Source: Winogradskya consettensis (lineage in GTDB: Bacteria; Actinomycetota; Actinomycetes; Mycobacteriales; Micromonosporaceae). From it: a stretch of DNA of 64,000 bases. Made by a program: the position numbers and the translations under genes. Shown in pieces: positions 54,319-62,753 of this stretch. The first letter of the stretch is position 1; every line of letters starts with the position of its first letter. Where the stretch lies: contig NZ_BOQP01000034.1 in the NCBI RefSeq assembly GCF_018332715.1, positions 124,001-188,000 on the forward strand. The letters are read 5' to 3'. The notes beneath the pieces were generated by a model that saw only the letters and a list, made by a program, of their open reading frames with translations, was not told the DNA's origin and did not search any database.

Positions 54319-56538
54319 GTGACTCTGCGTGGCCGACTCACTGCTGCCTTCCTCGCGGTCGTGCTCGGTCCTGTCCTGCTCGGATCCTTCTTTGTCGGGA
54401 TGACCGTTGCCACGGTGAGCCGGGACCGGACCGCAGAGCGACTTGATCATGCCGTAACGACGGTGCGGACGGCGATCGGAGCGATGTGCCGACAACTCCA
54501 AGCTGTCGCGGACGCGGTTGCCGTGCTGCCCGTGGCCGATCAACGGACCGCTGCCGACCAGATGGTTACCCGCGGGCTGGCGTCCGAGGTTCGCATCGCG
54601 CCAGCTGGCAGCACCACCACCACCACGACGGGTGGGGCCATCGGTGAACGCGACTGTGCGGCTGCGGATCAACGAGGACAGGCGGGGGCAGCCGACCCCG
54701 GGCAGCCAGCCGTCCCGGCCGAGGGTGGCCCAGTGCAGGGTGGCCCAGTGCAGGGTGGCCCAGTGCAGGGTGGCCCAGTGCAGGGTGGCCCAGCGCAGGG
54801 CAGTCCGGGCCAGGTTGGCGCAGGTCAGGGCAGCGGTGTGGGGGAGGCGGTTACCGCGGTCGGGGCGAGGGCGGTGCAGGACGACGTTGTTGTGGTGGCT
54901 CTGGAGCGGATCGATGGGCTTTTCATCCGGCGCCTTGGTGACAGCAGCGCGGCGCGTGTTGAGGTCGCTGTCGGGGAGGTTTCCGGTGCGGCGGGGAGGC
55001 GGATACCCGTTGAGCCTGGTCAGCCGCTTCCGGTCAGCGTGGAGGTGCGGTCCGAGGAGCCGGCGGTTCTGTACGTGTTTCTTGCCGTAGCCGTTTTTGC
55101 GGTGGCGGGGCTGGCGGTTCTTGCCGCGCGGTGGCTGGCTCGCTCGACTACGCGTCCGCTGGAGGAGCTTGCCTGGGCTGCGGGCAAGGTGGCTGACGGG
55201 GAGCTGGGTGTGCGGGTGCCGGTGGGGCGGGGGGATGAGATCGGGCAGCTGGCGGGGACGTTCAACCGGATGACCCGGGAGCTTCAGGCGTACGTGCAGG
55301 CTCTGACTGCCAGCCGGGACCAGTTGCGGGGGCATCTTGCGATCCTTGGCGACACGCTGTCGAGCACTCACGACGTACATCGGATTCTTCAGGTAATTCT
55401 TCAGACCGCGTTGTCGGCGACAGGGGCCAGGGCTGGTGTCGTGTTGCTCATCGATCCGGGTGAGGCTGTCCTGGTCGCGCGGTGCGCGGAGGGGCTGACG
55501 GGCCGGTGGGACGTTCCGGAGGGCGATCTTCCCTCTCTGCGGATTCCGGTGGGGCACGGGATTCTCGGTGTTGTCGCTGCTGGGGGCGAGGCGAGGCGGG
55601 GGTTCTGTGATCTCGGAGGCGGTCCGATGGACGAGCCGGCGGGGCGTACCTATGTGGCTGTTCCTATCTGTGCGCCCGCGACGGTCGGGGATCCGCTGGT
55701 TCCCGGTGGGTTGATGACCGAGAGCGGGCAGCCGGCGATTCTCGGCGTGCTGGCTCTCTACGACCGGCTCGGTGCGGACGAGTTCGATGACACCGACCTG
55801 CACACCTTGCGCACCTTCGCGGGGCAGGCCGGGGTTGCTGTGCACAACGTGCGGGTGCACGAGGAGGCGCAGCGGTTGTCGCTCACCGACCCGCTCACGG
55901 GGCTCTGGAACTATCGCTGCCTGCGGGAATCGTTGCGGCGGGAGGTGGAGCGGGCCACGCGGTTCGGGCGGATGCTGACCGTGCTGGTGCTCGACCTCGA
56001 CCACTTCAAGGACGTGAACGACACGTACGGGCATGCCGCGGGGGATGTCGTGCTGGGTGAGTTCGCGCGGCGGATCCGGATAGGGCTCCGGGAAGTCGAC
56101 GTTGCGTTCCGTCAGGGAGGTGAAGAGTTTGTCGTGCTTCTGCCGGAGACTGACGCGTACGGGGGAATTATTGTCGCGGAGCGGTTGGGGTCTGCGGTTC
56201 GCGACATTCCGGTTCCTATCGATCCGCGGCGGATGAGCGGGGGCGCCGGGGTCGCTGTGGACCGGGTTGCGATCAGTGTGTCGATCGGGATTGCTGTATA
56301 TCCGGAGCACGGTGCGACCGCTCAGCAAGTGCTTGATGCCGCTGATGACGCGCTGTATGCGGCTAAGAACGCAGGGCGTGACACGTACCGTCTCGCCGAG
56401 AGCATTCCGCTACCCGCTGTGGATGTGACTGACCCGTCGGTTTCGAGAGGGGTGGCGGATGGGAAAACCGATCAACAGGGACCAGTGGCGGGCGCGTCCG
56501 GTGGGCCACAACCGCCGCGACAGGCTCGTGGCCGCTAG
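54319..56538 (+). CDS. Membrane diguanylate cyclase: TM-sensor-TM-HAMP-GAF-GGDEF
   Basis: The 739-residue protein has TM1 (LTAAFLAVVLGPVLLGSFFV), an extracellular sensor segment with GGPVQ repeats, TM2 (VLYVFLAVAVFAVAGLAVLA), HAMP (STTRPLEELAWAAGKVADGE), GAF (about 390-520) and a C-terminal GGDEF domain. The active site GGEEF is at 56116-56130, and an RxxD inhibitory site (REVD) lies exactly five residues before it at 56089-56100. So it should make c-di-GMP and be product-inhibited. GTG 54319 follows AGGAGGA. It sits between 5-FCL and galU, which are neighbours in many actinobacteria. Confidence 0.93.
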   Translation: MTLRGRLTAAFLAVVLGPVLLGSFFVGMTVATVSRDRTAERLDHAVTTVRTAIGAMCRQLQAVADAVAVLPVADQRTAADQMVTRGLASEVRIAPAGSTTTTTTGGAIGERDCAAADQRGQAGAADPGQPAVPAEGGPVQGGPVQGGPVQGGPVQGGPAQGSPGQVGAGQGSGVGEAVTAVGARAVQDDVVVVALERIDGLFIRRLGDSSAARVEVAVGEVSGAAGRRIPVEPGQPLPVSVEVRSEEPAVLYVFLAVAVFAVAGLAVLAARWLARSTTRPLEELAWAAGKVADGELGVRVPVGRGDEIGQLAGTFNRMTRELQAYVQALTASRDQLRGHLAILGDTLSSTHDVHRILQVILQTALSATGARAGVVLLIDPGEAVLVARCAEGLTGRWDVPEGDLPSLRIPVGHGILGVVAAGGEARRGFCDLGGGPMDEPAGRTYVAVPICAPATVGDPLVPGGLMTESGQPAILGVLALYDRLGADEFDDTDLHTLRTFAGQAGVAVHNVRVHEEAQRLSLTDPLTGLWNYRCLRESLRREVERATRFGRMLTVLVLDLDHFKDVNDTYGHAAGDVVLGEFARRIRIGLREVDVAFRQGGEEFVVLLPETDAYGGIIVAERLGSAVRDIPVPIDPRRMSGGAGVAVDRVAISVSIGIAVYPEHGATAQQVLDAADDALYAAKNAGRDTYRLAESIPLPAVDVTDPSVSRGVADGKTDQQGPVAGASGGPQPPRQARGR
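54724..54798 (+). repeat. 15-bp in-gene repeat encoding GGPVQ
   Basis: About five copies of GGTGGCCCAGTGCAG encode GGPVQ in the extracellular sensor segment of the diguanylate cyclase. The frame is preserved. Confidence 0.9.
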
Positions 56539-56547
56539 TCTCGCGGC

Positions 56548-57519
56548 ATGTCCGGGCACGAACTCAGCAAAGGTGCGGTGACTCCTCAGATGACCACGCA
56601 GGCGCATGCGACCGGCCGTCGAGCCGTCAAGGCCGTCATTCCGGCCGCCGGGCTCGCCACCCGATTTCTCCCTGCTACCAAGGCTGTCCCCAAAGAACTC
56701 CTGCCCGTTGTAGACCGTCCGGTGCTCCAGTACATCGTGGAAGAGGCCGCGGCTGCCGGCATCACCGATGTGCTGCTGGTGACCGGCCGGGGCAAGACCT
56801 CCATGGTCGATCACTTCGACCGCCGGCCCGACATCGAGGCACGCCTCGAGAAGAAGGGCGACCTCGAACGGCTCGCCGCCGTACGCCGTACGAGCGACTT
56901 GGCGGACATCTACACCTGCCGCCAGGGTGAGCCGCTCGGTCTCGGTCATGCCGTAGGCGTGGCCGGTTCCCACATCGGCGACAACGCATTCGCCGTCCTG
57001 CTGGGCGACGAGTTCGTCGAGGAGGACCAGCCGCTGCTGCCCGCCATGCTGGACCTGCAGGCGCAGACCGGCGGCATCGTGCTCGCGTTCATCGAGGTGT
57101 CCCCGGAGGAGACCAGCCGTTACGGCATCGCCTCGGTCAAGCCCTCCTCGTTCGGTGAGGACATCGTCGAGGTGACCGGGCTGGTCGAGAAGCCGAAACC
57201 GGAGGAGGCGCCGAGCAACCTCGCCGTTGTCGGCCGCTACATCCTGCCTGCCACGATCTTCGAGGCGATCCACAACACGAAGCCCGGCAGCGGCGGCGAG
57301 ATCCAGCTGACGGACGCGATGGCTCAGCTGCTCGCGGAGGGGACGCCGGTGCACGGCATCGTCTACCGCGGACACCGGTACGACACGGGGATGCCGCTGG
57401 GGTATCTGCAGGCGGTTGTCGAGCTTGCGGTCAAGCGCTCCGACCTGGGCGCCGAGTTCAGCTCGTGGCTCACCGACTTCGTCGCCAGCGACAAGATGAC
57501 CAAGGCCGGCGACAAGTGA
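56548..57519 (+). CDS. galU: UTP-glucose-1-phosphate uridylyltransferase
   Basis: The enzyme makes UDP-glucose for cell-wall and storage polysaccharides. The 323-residue protein has the nucleotidyltransferase start VKAVIPAAGLATRFLPATKA followed by VPKELLPVVDRPVLQYIVEE, then FAVLLGDEFV and GLVEKPKPEEAPSNLAVVGR, and GEIQLTDAMAQLL. The first 27 residues are an extension; ATG 56590 is an alternative. It starts nine bases after the diguanylate cyclase stop, so the two may be co-transcribed. It is followed by glp. Confidence 0.94.
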   Translation: MSGHELSKGAVTPQMTTQAHATGRRAVKAVIPAAGLATRFLPATKAVPKELLPVVDRPVLQYIVEEAAAAGITDVLLVTGRGKTSMVDHFDRRPDIEARLEKKGDLERLAAVRRTSDLADIYTCRQGEPLGLGHAVGVAGSHIGDNAFAVLLGDEFVEEDQPLLPAMLDLQAQTGGIVLAFIEVSPEETSRYGIASVKPSSFGEDIVEVTGLVEKPKPEEAPSNLAVVGRYILPATIFEAIHNTKPGSGGEIQLTDAMAQLLAEGTPVHGIVYRGHRYDTGMPLGYLQAVVELAVKRSDLGAEFSSWLTDFVASDKMTKAGDK

Positions 57520-57583
57520 TACGCCCCGGCGGCAGGGCGGCGGAGATCAGCGGCCGGGCGGCGATAGCCGGCGGTGCGCGGGG

Positions 57584-58894
57584 ATGACCGCGACGGCCGA
57601 TGCCGAGGCGGCCGCCAACGAGCTGATGCCTCTCGCCGAATACCTGGGCAGCGTGCTGCGCAGGTTGCGGGCGCTGCCTCCGCTCGACCTCGACCTCACC
57701 CAGGCCCACGGCAACGTCCTCGCCCATGACGTGCTGGCCCCGCACCCGTATCCGGCCTTCGACCAGGCCGCGATCGACGGGTACGCGGCCCGCTGGGAGG
57801 ACCTTGCCGCGGCCGGGCGGATCGGCTCGCACCCCTCGTTCGGGGCGTTCGAGGCGGGACTGCGCCCGGTCCGGCTGAACGTCGTCGGTGACCTGGGGGC
57901 GGCCAGCTGGCGTCCGGTGCGGCTCACCCCGGGGACGTGCTTCTCCGTGGCGGCCGGGGCGCCGTTGCCGATCGGGGCCGATGTTGTGGTGCCGATCCAC
58001 TGGACGGATCAGGGCATGGCGGCCGTGGAGATCATGCACGCGCCGAAGCGGGGCTCCGGTGTCCGCCGGGCGGGCGATGAGCTGCCCGTCGGGCGGGTGC
58101 TGGCGTCCGCGGGGGCGTACGTCACCCCGGCGATGGTGGCGGTTTTCGCTGCTTCCGGCATCGGTCATGTCGTGGTGCGGCCCAGTCCCCGGGTGGTGGT
58201 CGTGGCCACGGGTGACGAGCTGGTCGACGTGGGGCGTCCGAGTCAGCCCGGACAGGTGGTGGACGCGAACTCTCATGCGCTGACGGCCGCCGCGGTGGAA
58301 GCGGGAGCTCTCGCGTACCGGATAGGGATCTGTGATGACGACCCGGAGGGCCTCCGGGGGCTGTTGGAAGACCAGACGTTGCGGGCGGATCTGATCATCA
58401 CGACCGGCGGTACGGGTACGGGTCCCGGTGACATGCTGCGCCGGGTGCTGTCGCGGCGTGACCATGGCCGAGGCGTGGTGGAGTTCACCGATGTCGCGCT
58501 CTGCCCGGGTGCGACGCTCGGGTTCGGCACCGTGGGCGGCGAGGAAGTTCCGGTGGTTTGCCTGCCCGGTGAGCCCGGCGCCGCGCTGATCGGCTTCGAG
58601 GTGCTGGCGCGGCCGGTCATTCAGCTGCTTGCCGGGGCGGAACCGGTCTTCCGGCCCGGCGTCAAGGCGCACCTGCTGGAAACCGTGTCGTCGCCGGGTG
58701 GCCTGCGGGAATTCCGGCCGGCTCATGTAGCGGAACGGCGCGGCGGGGGCTACACAGTGCAGCCACTCGCCGGTGGGCCTTACACTCTGTCCGGCCTCGC
58801 GGAGGCCAACGGTCTCTTGGTGCTCGGCGAGCGGGTCACCGCGGCTGCCGCCGGATCGACCGTGGATGTGTTGCTGCTTGACCGGAGGCGATGA
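57584..58894 (+). CDS. glp: Gephyrin/MoeA-like protein (Glp type)
   Basis: The 436-residue protein has the MoeA domain order: PAFDQAAIDGYAARWEDL, RRAGDELPVGRVLASAGAYV, VVVVATGDELVDVG, GICDDDPEGLRGLLED and TTGGTGTGPGDMLRRVL. The usual molybdenum-insertion motif around IMTGAPLP is changed to FSVAAGAPLP. In corynebacteria the gephyrin-like Glp encoded beside a membrane receptor acts in cell division with FtsZ and Wag31 and not, or not only, in molybdenum cofactor synthesis. The presence of the receptor-type gene at 59671-60480 supports that role here. The stop overlaps rimJ by four bases. Confidence 0.85.
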   Translation: MTATADAEAAANELMPLAEYLGSVLRRLRALPPLDLDLTQAHGNVLAHDVLAPHPYPAFDQAAIDGYAARWEDLAAAGRIGSHPSFGAFEAGLRPVRLNVVGDLGAASWRPVRLTPGTCFSVAAGAPLPIGADVVVPIHWTDQGMAAVEIMHAPKRGSGVRRAGDELPVGRVLASAGAYVTPAMVAVFAASGIGHVVVRPSPRVVVVATGDELVDVGRPSQPGQVVDANSHALTAAAVEAGALAYRIGICDDDPEGLRGLLEDQTLRADLIITTGGTGTGPGDMLRRVLSRRDHGRGVVEFTDVALCPGATLGFGTVGGEEVPVVCLPGEPGAALIGFEVLARPVIQLLAGAEPVFRPGVKAHLLETVSSPGGLREFRPAHVAERRGGGYTVQPLAGGPYTLSGLAEANGLLVLGERVTAAAAGSTVDVLLLDRRR

Positions 58895-59535
58895 TGCTGG
58901 GCTCCACGCCCGGATGGCCTGCCGTCCTGGCGGACGGAGCCGTGCTGCTCAGGCCCTATCGGCGAAGTGACGCCCGAGCGTGGTCGGAGGTTCGCATCGC
59001 GAACCAGGCCTGGCTCAGCCCCTGGGAGTCGGCGCCGCCCGGCCCCTGGGCCGAGATGAACTCGGCGCGTGCGTACCTCTACGTCTACCGGGACATGAAA
59101 CGTGCCGCCAGCCGCGGCGACAGCATGCCGTTCGCTGTCTGCCTCCGGGGGGACGACGGCAAGGAACAGCTGGTCGGACATCTCAACCTGGGCAGCATCG
59201 TGCGGCGGGCGTTCAGTTCCGCGTACGCCGGATATTGGGTTGATTCCCGGGTTGCGGGTCGTGGGGTGGTCCCGACCGCGCTGGCACTCGCCGTTGACCA
59301 CGCGTTCGGGCCGGGCGGGTTGCATCGGGTGGAAGTCAACATCCGACCGGAGAACGTCCCGAGCCGCCGGGTGGTGGAAAAGCTGGGCTTCCGGGAGGAG
59401 GCTTACCACCCGCGGTACATGCACATCGACGGAGCGTGGCGAGATCATCTCGGGTACGCGATGACGAACGAGGAAGTCGCCGCGGAAGGTGGCCTGCTCG
59501 CGCGCTGGCGGAGGTTGCGTACCACGACAAAGTGA
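58891..59535 (+). CDS. GNAT acetyltransferase (RimJ/RimL-like)
   Basis: The 214-residue protein has the RimJ-type core VLLRPYRRSDARAWSEVRIA, YAGYWVDSRVAGRGVVPTAL, RVEVNIRPENVPSRRVVEKL and GFREEAYHPRYMHIDGAWRD, followed by HLGYAMTNEE. RimJ acetylates N-terminal Ala of ribosomal protein S5, but actinobacterial members beside glp may have other protein substrates. The start overlaps the glp stop (ATGA), so translation is coupled. Confidence 0.88.
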   Translation: MMLGSTPGWPAVLADGAVLLRPYRRSDARAWSEVRIANQAWLSPWESAPPGPWAEMNSARAYLYVYRDMKRAASRGDSMPFAVCLRGDDGKEQLVGHLNLGSIVRRAFSSAYAGYWVDSRVAGRGVVPTALALAVDHAFGPGGLHRVEVNIRPENVPSRRVVEKLGFREEAYHPRYMHIDGAWRDHLGYAMTNEEVAAEGGLLARWRRLRTTTK

Positions 59536-59670
59536 TCATCGGCTCGTTACCGTCCGGCGCGGCGTACAGATATCGGCAGGTCTCGCCCGTAATCTCGGGG
59601 AGATTGCGACTTTTTCGTGCCGGGCGCCCCACCGCCTGCGCACGCTCCATGGCTGACGGGAGGGGTGAGG

Positions 59671-60480
59671 GTGCCGACCTCGGTGCTCCTCGCCGTCCTC
59701 GCCGCGGCCGGGCTGCTCGCCCTCGCGCCGGCTCTCGTCCGCCGGTACGACGCGACCGAGCGTCTGGCGGCGGAGCGGGCGTCGTCGACGGCTCGGGTGC
59801 TTCAGCGCCGCCGTCGGCTCCGAACCGTGCCCGGACGACGACCGGTCAACCCCGGCCGCCAGTACATGGTTACGTCGCGGACCCTAACGGGTGATCAAGC
59901 GGAGGGTTCCGCCGACCCCACCCCGGCCTCCGAGGACGTCTCGCCGGTCTCCGGGCCGCCCGCCCGGCGCCTGCGGGTGGTCAGCTCACGGCGTCCAGCC
60001 CGCCGACGCGCGCCCGTGCGGAGGCAGACGCCCGCTGTGGTCCGCCGCCGCCGCGTCTTCGCCGCCCTGCTCCTGCTGAATGTGATCGAACTCATCGGCG
60101 TGCTCGCGGTCAGCCCGGGCTTCTGGATCAGCTTCACGGTCACCGGTGCCCTGCTCGGCAGCTACCTGGTCCACCTGCGCAACCGCGCGATGGTGGACCG
60201 CCGTCGCCGCCGCATCGAAGCCCGGGAAGCCGCCTGGCTCGCAGCCCGCCAAGCGGAGGTCCGCCGCGAACAGGCCCGCCGCGCGGCAGCCCGCCGCGAA
60301 GCCCAGCGCCGCCTCGCCGCGCAGAAAGAGGCGGTCCGGCGTACGGCCATGGGCCTGGACCGCGACCCCTCCGACCTGCCCGCGGCGGTCAACGGGGCCT
60401 CGGTCTCCTATCGGCGCGGGGGCGGCCTGCGCGGTCGCGCCTACGAGGCCGGCGGCAGAGGTAACGCGTACCCGGCGTAG
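59671..60480 (+). CDS. SepX/GlpR-like membrane protein
   Basis: The 269-residue protein has an N-terminal helix (VLLAVLAAAGLLALAPALV), a basic Pro/Arg-rich cytoplasmic segment, and two closely spaced helices (VFAALLLLNVIELIGVLAVS and FWISFTVTGALLGSYLVHL). A long Arg/Ala/Glu coiled-coil C-terminus (RREQARRAAARREAQRRLAA) follows. Its position after galU, glp and rimJ and its topology match SepX of Streptomyces and GlpR of corynebacteria, membrane proteins of septation and polar growth. GTG 59671 has GGGAGG upstream. Confidence 0.8.
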   Translation: MPTSVLLAVLAAAGLLALAPALVRRYDATERLAAERASSTARVLQRRRRLRTVPGRRPVNPGRQYMVTSRTLTGDQAEGSADPTPASEDVSPVSGPPARRLRVVSSRRPARRRAPVRRQTPAVVRRRRVFAALLLLNVIELIGVLAVSPGFWISFTVTGALLGSYLVHLRNRAMVDRRRRRIEAREAAWLAARQAEVRREQARRAAARREAQRRLAAQKEAVRRTAMGLDRDPSDLPAAVNGASVSYRRGGGLRGRAYEAGGRGNAYPA

Positions 60481-60562
60481 AGATCGTCTCCCGCGACACG
60501 GGAGGGGGGTTCGCGAGGCGGGTGGGGGACCTGTTAGCCTTTTGTCGGTCCTACGGGGCCGG

Positions 60563-60636
60563 GGGGCTGTGGCGCAGTCTGGTAGCGCACCTCGTTCGCA
60601 TCGAGGGGGTCTGGGGTTCAAATCCCCACAGCTCCA
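60563..60636 (+). tRNA. tRNA-Ala (anticodon CGC)
   Basis: The 74-base cloverleaf has acceptor GGGGCTG pairing with CAGCTCC (one G-U). The anticodon stem CCTCG/CGAGG encloses loop TTCGCAT, anticodon CGC, reading GCG codons. The T arm is TGGGG-TTCAAAT-CCCCA. The discriminator is A; CCA is not encoded (CCCA follows). A terminator lies ten bases downstream. No integrase or attachment duplication is seen beside it. Confidence 0.95.
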
Positions 60637-60646
60637 CCCATAAAGA

Positions 60647-60676
60647 AGCCGCTTCCGATTTCGGAAGCGGCTTTTT
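60647..60676 (+). terminator. Rho-independent terminator after tRNA-Ala
   Basis: A 12-bp perfect stem AGCCGCTTCCGA / TCGGAAGCGGCT with a two-base loop is followed by TTTT. It ends the tRNA transcript. Confidence 0.92.
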
Positions 60677-60757
60677 GCATGCCCGGTTGCAGTGCCCGGC
60701 AATGATCACGGGGCACACCGGTGGGCGCGGATGATCTACGGTGCGGAGGTGAATGTG

Positions 60758-60859
60758 ATGTTTTTGCTGCTCATCGCGCTGCCCGTGGGTCTCCTTGTTG
60801 CTGGCCTGATCGTTTTGATCGTCTTTGCGGTGCAGAGATCCCAAAGGGCAAAGAGCTAG
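60758..60859 (+). CDS. Very small single-helix membrane protein (33 residues)
   Basis: This short frame encodes FLLLIALPVGLLVAGLIVLI followed by VFAVQRSQRAKS, a single membrane helix with a basic C-terminal tail, orientation probably N-out. GGAGGT precedes ATG 60758 by seven bases; GTG 60755 is also possible. No family is recognised. It lies upstream of the response regulator in the same direction. Confidence 0.55.
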   Translation: MFLLLIALPVGLLVAGLIVLIVFAVQRSQRAKS

Positions 60860-60966
60860 GCCGGAGCGGTGTTGACGTAGGGCTGCTCGCAGCCGATACG
60901 TTCCGCACCCGGGATGCAACTGCGATCTTGCTGGGGGATCGGGTTGGCGGGCCGATGTTCGCGCGC

Positions 60967-61359
60967 ATGAACGAGAAACTGATCCTCGTGGCCGAGGACG
61001 ACGCCGACCTGCGGGACATGCTCACCTATGCGCTGGAGCGCGCCGGTTACACCGCTGTGGGTGCCAAGGACGGGAACACCGCGGCGCGGATTCTGCAGGT
61101 GGCGCGGCCGGTGGGCATCGTTACCGACGTACGCATGCCGGCGCTCAACGGGATGGAACTGTGCCAGTTGGTGCGCAGCAACCCGGAGGTGAGCAATGCC
61201 GCCGTACTCATGGTGTCGGCGAATGCGCACTTGCACGACATCAATGCGGGGCTGAGCTCCGGGGCTGACGGATATCTGCCCAAGCCGCTGTCGCCGCGCC
61301 GACTGGTCGCCGAGCTCCAACAGGTCATCGAGCGCCGGAAGGTGATCAACGCGGGGTAG
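60967..61359 (+). CDS. Single-domain response regulator (CheY-like receiver)
   Basis: The 130-residue protein is a lone receiver domain: acidic pair in VAEDDADLRDML, phospho-acceptor Asp in VTDVRMPALNGMEL, Ser in LMVSANAH and Lys in YLPKPLSPRRL. No output domain follows, so it must act through a partner. ATG 60967 (MNEKLILVAEDD) or 60955. No intact histidine kinase is adjacent; the nearest kinase-like gene, at 62754, is degenerate. Confidence 0.92.
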   Translation: MNEKLILVAEDDADLRDMLTYALERAGYTAVGAKDGNTAARILQVARPVGIVTDVRMPALNGMELCQLVRSNPEVSNAAVLMVSANAHLHDINAGLSSGADGYLPKPLSPRRLVAELQQVIERRKVINAG

Positions 61360-61443
61360 GAGGATGTCAATGTCTTGATGTTGTCGTTGTAGTGGTTACG
61401 ACCATTTGGTTGACCGGGACCCGCGGCGTCGGATCATGACGGA

Positions 61444-62205
61444 ATGACCTCCTTCATCGCTCAGCTCAGCGACTCGCACCTGACCACCGGGCCGTTGGGT
61501 GGCGGACCCGCCGCCGGGCTCCAGCTCGCCCTTGCCCGGGTCATGGCGCTCGACCCGCGCCCCGACTGTGTCGTGGTCACCGGCGATCTCACCGATCACG
61601 GCCTGGAGGAGGAGTACGCAGCCCTCCAGGAGGTCATCGGTGACTTCCCGCTGCCCCTGCACCTGACCACGGGCAACCATGACGACCGGGACGCCATGGT
61701 GAAAGCCTTCGGCGGGGATCCCTACTACTGCGTGGACTACCCCGGGTTCACCATCGTGGCCCTGGACTCGCTGATTCCCGGTTCGCCGGCCGGGCGGCTC
61801 GGTGGCGAGCAGTTGGCGTGGCTGGACCGTACGCTGGCCGCGCGCCCCGGCGTGCCCGCGCTCATCGGCCTGCACCACCCGCCGATGGCGGTCGGCATCC
61901 CGTTCCTCGACGGGATGCGGCTGCTCGACGGCGAGGAGTTGCGGGACGTGGTCGCCGGCCACGACAACGTCGCGCGGATCATGGCGGGGCACGTGCACCG
62001 GCCGATCACCGCGGCGTTCGCGGGCACCGTGATGACCGTCGCGCCGAGCACGTGGCGCCAGTCCGGGCTGCTGCTCGGCTCTGATGCGCCGCCCGGCTAT
62101 GTCGCCGAACCCACCGGCTTCCTGCTGCACCTCGTCGACGGCCCGGACTGCATCACGCACACGGTTCAGGTCAGCCACGCGGCGGCCCTGCTCGGTGCCT
62201 ACTGA
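61444..62205 (+). CDS. Calcineurin-like phosphodiesterase (CpdA/GpdQ-like)
   Basis: The 253-residue metallophosphoesterase has all metal motifs: AQLSDSHL, VTGDLTDHG, TTGNHDDRD, GLHHPPMAVG and MAGHVHRPI. The family includes 3',5'-cAMP phosphodiesterase CpdA and glycerophosphodiesterases. Together with the cyclase-like protein at 8640 and the Crp-like site at 43170, a cAMP role is possible but unproven. Confidence 0.88.
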   Translation: MTSFIAQLSDSHLTTGPLGGGPAAGLQLALARVMALDPRPDCVVVTGDLTDHGLEEEYAALQEVIGDFPLPLHLTTGNHDDRDAMVKAFGGDPYYCVDYPGFTIVALDSLIPGSPAGRLGGEQLAWLDRTLAARPGVPALIGLHHPPMAVGIPFLDGMRLLDGEELRDVVAGHDNVARIMAGHVHRPITAAFAGTVMTVAPSTWRQSGLLLGSDAPPGYVAEPTGFLLHLVDGPDCITHTVQVSHAAALLGAY

Positions 62206-62304
62206 AACCAGACGGCGCACCCTGAGCGCCGCTCGGCGCAGAGATCATCGAAGTTCGCCGCTCCCGCTATACGGTCGGTACTCGACGCGGGAAGGGAAGA
62301 CCGA

Positions 62305-62670
62305 ATGATCGACCATGTCCTTCTCGGGGTGCACCACCTCGACGAGAGCCGGCACTTCTACGAGAACGCGCTGCGCCCGCTGGGTGTCAAGGTGGTCGCC
62401 GAGGAGCCCGAAATGGTGGGCTTCGGCGATGACAGCGGGCGCCCGTTCTTCTGGCTGGCGGTTCGGGAGCCGACCCACCGCGTACACGTCGCCTTCACCG
62501 CGGCCGACCGGGCCGCGGTGGACGCCTTCCACGCTGCCGCGCTGCATGCCGGTGGAGTGGACAACGGGCCGCCGGGGCTCCGGCCGGACAACCACGAGAA
62601 CTACTACGCGGCCTTCGCCTTCGACGCGGACGGGAACAACATCGAAGCGGTGTGCCAGAGGCCCGCGTAA
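62305..62670 (+). CDS. VOC (glyoxalase/bleomycin-resistance/dioxygenase) family protein
   Basis: The 121-residue protein has the VOC start IDHVLLGVHHLDESRHFYEN, the middle PFFWLAVREPTHRVHVAFTA and the end YYAAFAFDADGNNIEAVCQR. Putative metal residues are His3, the His in VHVAF and the Glu in NNIEAVC. Substrate is unknown. GGGAAGGGAAG precedes ATG 62305. Confidence 0.88.
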   Translation: MIDHVLLGVHHLDESRHFYENALRPLGVKVVAEEPEMVGFGDDSGRPFFWLAVREPTHRVHVAFTAADRAAVDAFHAAALHAGGVDNGPPGLRPDNHENYYAAFAFDADGNNIEAVCQRPA

Positions 62671-62753
62671 AAGCGGGGCCGGTGAAAAGCCGGGTATGTG
62701 AGCATCGCAACTTTTGGGTGGTATCTCTTGAGACAGCCTCGGAGGTGACCACC

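Noticed and set aside
60563..60860. Integrated element at tRNA-Ala
   Set aside because: No integrase, no duplicated tRNA 3' end seen nearby and no change in gene type. The tRNA has its own terminator.
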